A stretch of DNA of 8,479 bases, from contig JANLID010000062.1 of NCBI GenBank assembly GCA_024654105.1, positions 1 through 8,479 of the forward strand, read 5' to 3'. The position numbers and the translations under genes are program-made. The notes below the pieces were generated by a model that saw only the letters and a program-made list of their open reading frames with translations, did not search any database and was not told the origin of the DNA. Numbering within the stretch: position 1 is the first letter of the stretch; each line of letters starts with the position of its first letter. The stretch comes from Gallionella sp. Lineage in GTDB: Bacteria; Pseudomonadota; Gammaproteobacteria; Burkholderiales; Gallionellaceae. Shown here one piece after another: positions 6,025-8,479 of this stretch.

Positions 6025-6801
6025 ATGACGAATAAAGGCGGGGTTCCCGCTTCCCCACTACCAAAGGCAGACAACGTGCAACAACCTGTTTCAAACTCTC
6101 GCCTCAAGATAGCCTGCTCCAACTGCAACCTGCGGGAACTGTGTTTGCCTGTCAATCTCAGTATTGGTGAAATACGGCAACTGGATGCGATCAGTCATCT
6201 CAAGCGCAGCTATGTGCGCGGCGATTACCTTTACCGCAGCGGCGGCAAATTCCAGTCGCTGTATGCCATTTACCGCGGTTCCTTCAAAACCCAGGTGCTG
6301 CACGAGGACGGGCGCGAGCAAGTGACCGGCTTCCAGATGATCGGGGAAATTATCGGCCTGGATGCGATTTGCACTGACCACCATGCCTGCGATGCGGTCG
6401 CACTGGAAAACAGCGAGGTGTGCGAATTGCCGTTCAACAAACTGGAAGCGTTAAGCCGCGAATTACCCAGCCTGCAACGCCACCTGCACAAGATCATGAG
6501 CCGCGAAATCGTGCGAGACCAGGGCATCATGCTGTTGCTCGGCTCGATGCGCGCCGAAGAACGATTGGCCGTATTTCTGCTCAGCCTGTCGCAACGCTTT
6601 GCCGCGCGCGGCTTGTCGCCAACCCAATTCCAGTTGCGCATGTCGCGCCAGGAAATTGGCAGCTATTTGGGGTTAAAGCTGGAAACCGTCAGCCGCGCAT
6701 TTTCGCAATTTCAAAATAACGGCCTGATAAGCGTCAATACCCGCTCGGTGGAACTGATTGACCTGCCCGGTTTGCGCGCCTTTATCGGCAAACAACATTA
6801 A
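6025..6801 (+). CDS. fnr: FNR/Anr-type oxygen-responsive transcriptional regulator
   Basis: A CRP/FNR family regulator that senses oxygen through a 4Fe-4S cluster and switches genes at TTGAT-N4-ATCAA sites. The 258-residue product (E. coli FNR has 250) carries the N-terminal cluster ligands C31-x2-C34-x5-C40 (ACSNCNLRELC) and the internal ligand C133 in EVCELPF, matching E. coli C20, C23, C29 and C122. The cyclic-nucleotide-binding-like beta-roll spans about 50-150, a dimerisation helix about 150-175, and the helix-turn-helix about 205-230 with LETVSR (E220, S223, R224), the FNR half-site readers. The frame is open further upstream to 5905, but that extension overlaps hemN antisense and is not family-like. 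The ATG at 6025 lacks a clear Shine-Dalgarno; GTG at 6076, with AAGG nine bases before it, would give 241 residues and still keep all ligands. Two additional cysteines (C116, C122) lie near C133. Confidence 0.93.
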   Translation: MTNKGGVPASPLPKADNVQQPVSNSRLKIACSNCNLRELCLPVNLSIGEIRQLDAISHLKRSYVRGDYLYRSGGKFQSLYAIYRGSFKTQVLHEDGREQVTGFQMIGEIIGLDAICTDHHACDAVALENSEVCELPFNKLEALSRELPSLQRHLHKIMSREIVRDQGIMLLLGSMRAEERLAVFLLSLSQRFAARGLSPTQFQLRMSRQEIGSYLGLKLETVSRAFSQFQNNGLISVNTRSVELIDLPGLRAFIGKQH

Positions 6802-6812
6802 CGCGCAACGAT

Positions 6813-6838
6813 CTGCCGGGCTTCCCGCTTCTCGGCAG
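6813..6838 (+). terminator. Weak stem-loop after fnr
   Basis: CTGCCG and CGGCAG pair perfectly (six base pairs) around a 14-base loop, which itself can form CGGG/CCCG as an alternative. It starts 11 bases after the fnr stop. No T-run follows, so it may attenuate rather than end transcription into the next gene. Confidence 0.25.
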
Positions 6839-6861
6839 CGGCTTATGGCTATCCCAAATGC

Positions 6862-7572
6862 ATGGCCGGGCCAGCATCCAGCAAACCGCGCTCAAAAATG
6901 ACCATGGAACGCAAACTGTACTGGGGCATCGCCATTCTTTCGGTCTTGATTTTCGCGGGCTCTTTTTTCACGCCGGGGAAATCCAGCCAGAGAAATGACC
7001 TGCCCTGGCATATCGAACATCCCACACCGGACACGACACGCATCTTCGGTCTGACGCTCGGGTCAAGCACCACCAATGAAGCGGAACAGTATTTCCGCGA
7101 AGAAGCCAAGCCCAGCCTGTTCAAATCGCCGGACGGGCAACTGGTCGCCGAGATGTTCTTCGAACAGGTCACACTGGCGGAATTAAAATCCAGAATCGTC
7201 ATCAACATCGCCGTTCCCGCTGCGGAATTGCAGGCCATGTATGAACGCGGCCTGCGCATCAGCACGGCGGGAGGCAGCAAAAAAATCACGCCGGCGCCGG
7301 ATGATGCAGCCCGACTGCGCGAGCTACCGATCAGCAGCCTGACCTACATGCCATCCATCCGTCTGGAAGAGGAAATTTTCCTGAAACGCTTCGGCAAACC
7401 GGCCCAGCGCATCCGTGAAGCAAAAAACGGCGCAGTCCACTGGCTGTATCCGCAAGACGGCCTGGACATCACTTTGGGTGGCAAAGAAAAATCGGTGCTT
7501 CAATATGTCCCGCCCAAGGACTTCGATAAACTGCTGCAACCATTGCTCCTGAACGAAGAAGCGCTCAACTAG
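6862..7572 (+). CDS. Membrane-anchored protein of unknown function downstream of fnr
   Basis: I do not recognise this 236-residue protein. It has one hydrophobic segment near the N-terminus (about residues 19-37, LYWGIAILSVLIFAGSFF) preceded by basic residues, then a soluble part without cysteines, cofactor motifs or further membrane helices. A signal anchor with the body in the periplasm is the simplest reading. The body has DTTRIFGLTLGSSTTNEAEQYF near 57-78, resembling the G-x-T-x-A-x-F style repeats of small beta-rich domains, and later FLKRFGKPAQRI and YPQDGLDITLGG. Starts at 6898 (MTMERK) or 6904 (MERK) place the anchor closer to the N-terminus and may be the real ones; no start has a clear Shine-Dalgarno. 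Codon use resembles its neighbours. It follows fnr by 60 bases on the same strand, and its last 8 bases overlap ccoS convergently. A role in cbb3 oxidase maturation is only guilt by position. Confidence 0.75.
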   Translation: MAGPASSKPRSKMTMERKLYWGIAILSVLIFAGSFFTPGKSSQRNDLPWHIEHPTPDTTRIFGLTLGSSTTNEAEQYFREEAKPSLFKSPDGQLVAEMFFEQVTLAELKSRIVINIAVPAAELQAMYERGLRISTAGGSKKITPAPDDAARLRELPISSLTYMPSIRLEEEIFLKRFGKPAQRIREAKNGAVHWLYPQDGLDITLGGKEKSVLQYVPPKDFDKLLQPLLLNEEALN

Positions 7573-7762
7573 ATTTATCCGGCTCGCTATCCTGCTTGCC
7601 TTCTGGCTGATGAACCATGTCATCATCATCGTCCAGCAGAATCCGGTTGGCATTGCCTTCCATGTCCTCGTACTGCCCCTTTTTCACCGCCCATATCAAC
7701 ACCACGAAAAATATCAGGCCGAAGAACATCATGCCGGGTATCAGACTGTAAATTACATCCAT
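7565..7762 (-). CDS. ccoS: cbb3-type cytochrome oxidase assembly protein CcoS
   Basis: CcoS is a small inner-membrane protein needed to insert haem b and copper into the CcoN subunit of cbb3 oxidase. The 65-residue product has the family form: MDVIYSLIP, one membrane helix at about 5-25 ending in WAVKKGQYEDMEG, then NRILLDDD at 39-46 and a polar, acidic tail. The run of five aspartates at 44-48 is longer than the usual two or three. It follows ccoI after nine bases; AAGGGGG just before its ATG uses two bases of the ccoI stop codon, which suggests coupled translation. Its 3' end overlaps the convergent unknown gene by 8 bases. Confidence 0.93.
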   Translation of the reverse strand: MDVIYSLIPGMMFFGLIFFVVLIWAVKKGQYEDMEGNANRILLDDDDDMVHQPEGKQDSEPDKSS

Positions 7763-7766
7763 GGCA

Positions 7767-7773
7767 CCCCCTT
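7767..7773 (-). promoter_or_regulatory. Ribosome binding site of ccoS, overlapping the ccoI stop
   Basis: AAGGGGG on the minus strand, four bases before the ccoS ATG; its two A residues belong to the TAA stop of ccoI. Confidence 0.6.
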
Positions 7774-8479
7774 ATTGCTTCTTGAATAAAGTACGTATGC
7801 GCGCCGCGTTGCCGATTACCACCAGCGAGCTGAGCGGCATGGTAATCGCCGCCACCAGCGGCGTCACCAGCGCCAGCATCGCGAGCGGCACCATGATCGC
7901 ATTGTAAACAAAGGACAGGCCGATGTTCTGCTTGATGGTGCGCAGGGTGCGGCGCGACAGCAGAGTGGCCAGCCGCACTTTGTCCAGCTCGTTGTGCATC
8001 AGCACGATGTCGGCGCTTTCCACCGACACATCGGTGCCCGAACCGAGCGCGATGCCGACATCGGCGCGGATCAGCGCGGGCGCATCGTTGATGCCGTCGC
8101 CCACCATCGCGACCACCGCGCCGTTCTGTTGCAGTTGGCGGATCACGCCGTCCTTGTCCTGCGGCAGCACCTCGGCGATGGCTTCCATGCCGCCCAGTTG
8201 CCGCGCGATGGCCTCGGCAACCGGCTTGCGGTCGCCGGAGAGCAGGGTCATGGCGATGCCCGCCGCGCGCAACTCATTCACCAGTTGCTGCGCATCGCCG
8301 CGCAGTTGGTCCGCCAGCGCGAACACGGCGATGTGCGCGCCGCCCATTGCGGCATGCACGCAACTCATCGCCTGCGCTTCCAGCTCGTGCGCCCGCGCCT
8401 GTAGTTGCGCATTGAGCGCAATGCCATTCCTTATCAACCAATCTGCGTTGCCCAGCAACACGGTTTTCCCCTCCACGTT
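7772..8479 (-). CDS. ccoI: Copper-translocating P-type ATPase CcoI, C-terminal part
   Basis: The frame runs off the window end, so only the last 236 or so residues are seen; the GTG at 8476 is internal. CcoI moves copper across the inner membrane for cbb3 oxidase assembly. Visible are the end of the nucleotide-binding/phosphorylation region with LLSGDRK (the conserved SGD) and the hinge motif MVGDGINDAPAL. These are followed by ADVGIALGSGTDVSVESADIVLM and the last two membrane helices (NIGLSFVYNAIMVPLAMLAL and the helix with MPLSSLVVIGNAARI, whose Met/Ser pattern is typical of copper-type P1B pumps). The TGES, CPx, DKTGT and metal-binding domains would lie off-window. Assignment as CcoI rather than a general CopA rests on ccoS directly downstream. 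Confidence 0.9.
   Translation of the reverse strand, partial: NVEGKTVLLGNADWLIRNGIALNAQLQARAHELEAQAMSCVHAAMGGAHIAVFALADQLRGDAQQLVNELRAAGIAMTLLSGDRKPVAEAIARQLGGMEAIAEVLPQDKDGVIRQLQQNGAVVAMVGDGINDAPALIRADVGIALGSGTDVSVESADIVLMHNELDKVRLATLLSRRTLRTIKQNIGLSFVYNAIMVPLAMLALVTPLVAAITMPLSSLVVIGNAARIRTLFKKQ

Overview
The window looks like a chromosomal segment of a betaproteobacterium, probably Nitrosomonadales/Gallionellaceae-like. I infer this from protein style, GC-rich coding and gene content; I could not run a database search. It is almost fully coding, with eight recognisable protein genes, one unrecognised gene and two families of short dispersed repeats. I found no rRNA, tRNA, CRISPR array or phage gene, and no gene-free stretch longer than about 105 bases.

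Left part, 1-1171, plus strand: the 3' part of a Gx-family (heptaprenyl-diphosphate-synthase-component-I-like) membrane protein, whose last codons lie in a G/C-rich dispersed repeat, followed by ubiX (flavin prenyltransferase). Next, 1179-1816: a REP-associated tyrosine transposase gene (rayT, minus strand) framed by two 32-base inverted repeats identical at 31 of 32 positions, each starting with the GTAG foot typical of REP elements. A third, partial copy lies outside the left repeat. The right repeat supplies the last four codons and the stop of mutY.

Middle part, 1802-4434, minus strand: asmA then mutY, with stop and start codons overlapping by one base (TAGTG) and a near-consensus -10 box upstream of asmA. 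The AsmA-like protein stops short of the family's usual C-terminal region.

Right part, 4527-8479, a micro-oxic respiration block: hemN (minus) diverges from an FNR-type regulator gene (plus) across a 103-base spacer. The spacer holds a good FNR box, TTGAT-N4-GTCAA, placed almost exactly where a class II FNR-activated hemN promoter needs it. Downstream of fnr is an unrecognised membrane-anchored protein gene, whose 3' end overlaps ccoS by 8 bases in convergent orientation. ccoS follows ccoI (partial, running off the window) on the minus strand; these serve maturation of cbb3-type oxidase. The block combines an oxygen sensor, oxygen-independent haem synthesis and assembly of a high-affinity oxidase, a grouping also seen near anr/hemN/ccoGHIS in pseudomonads.

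I did not find a clearly new multi-gene system. The best candidates for a second look are the rayT cassette with its REP pair, the shortened asmA coupled to mutY, and the unrecognised gene between fnr and ccoS.
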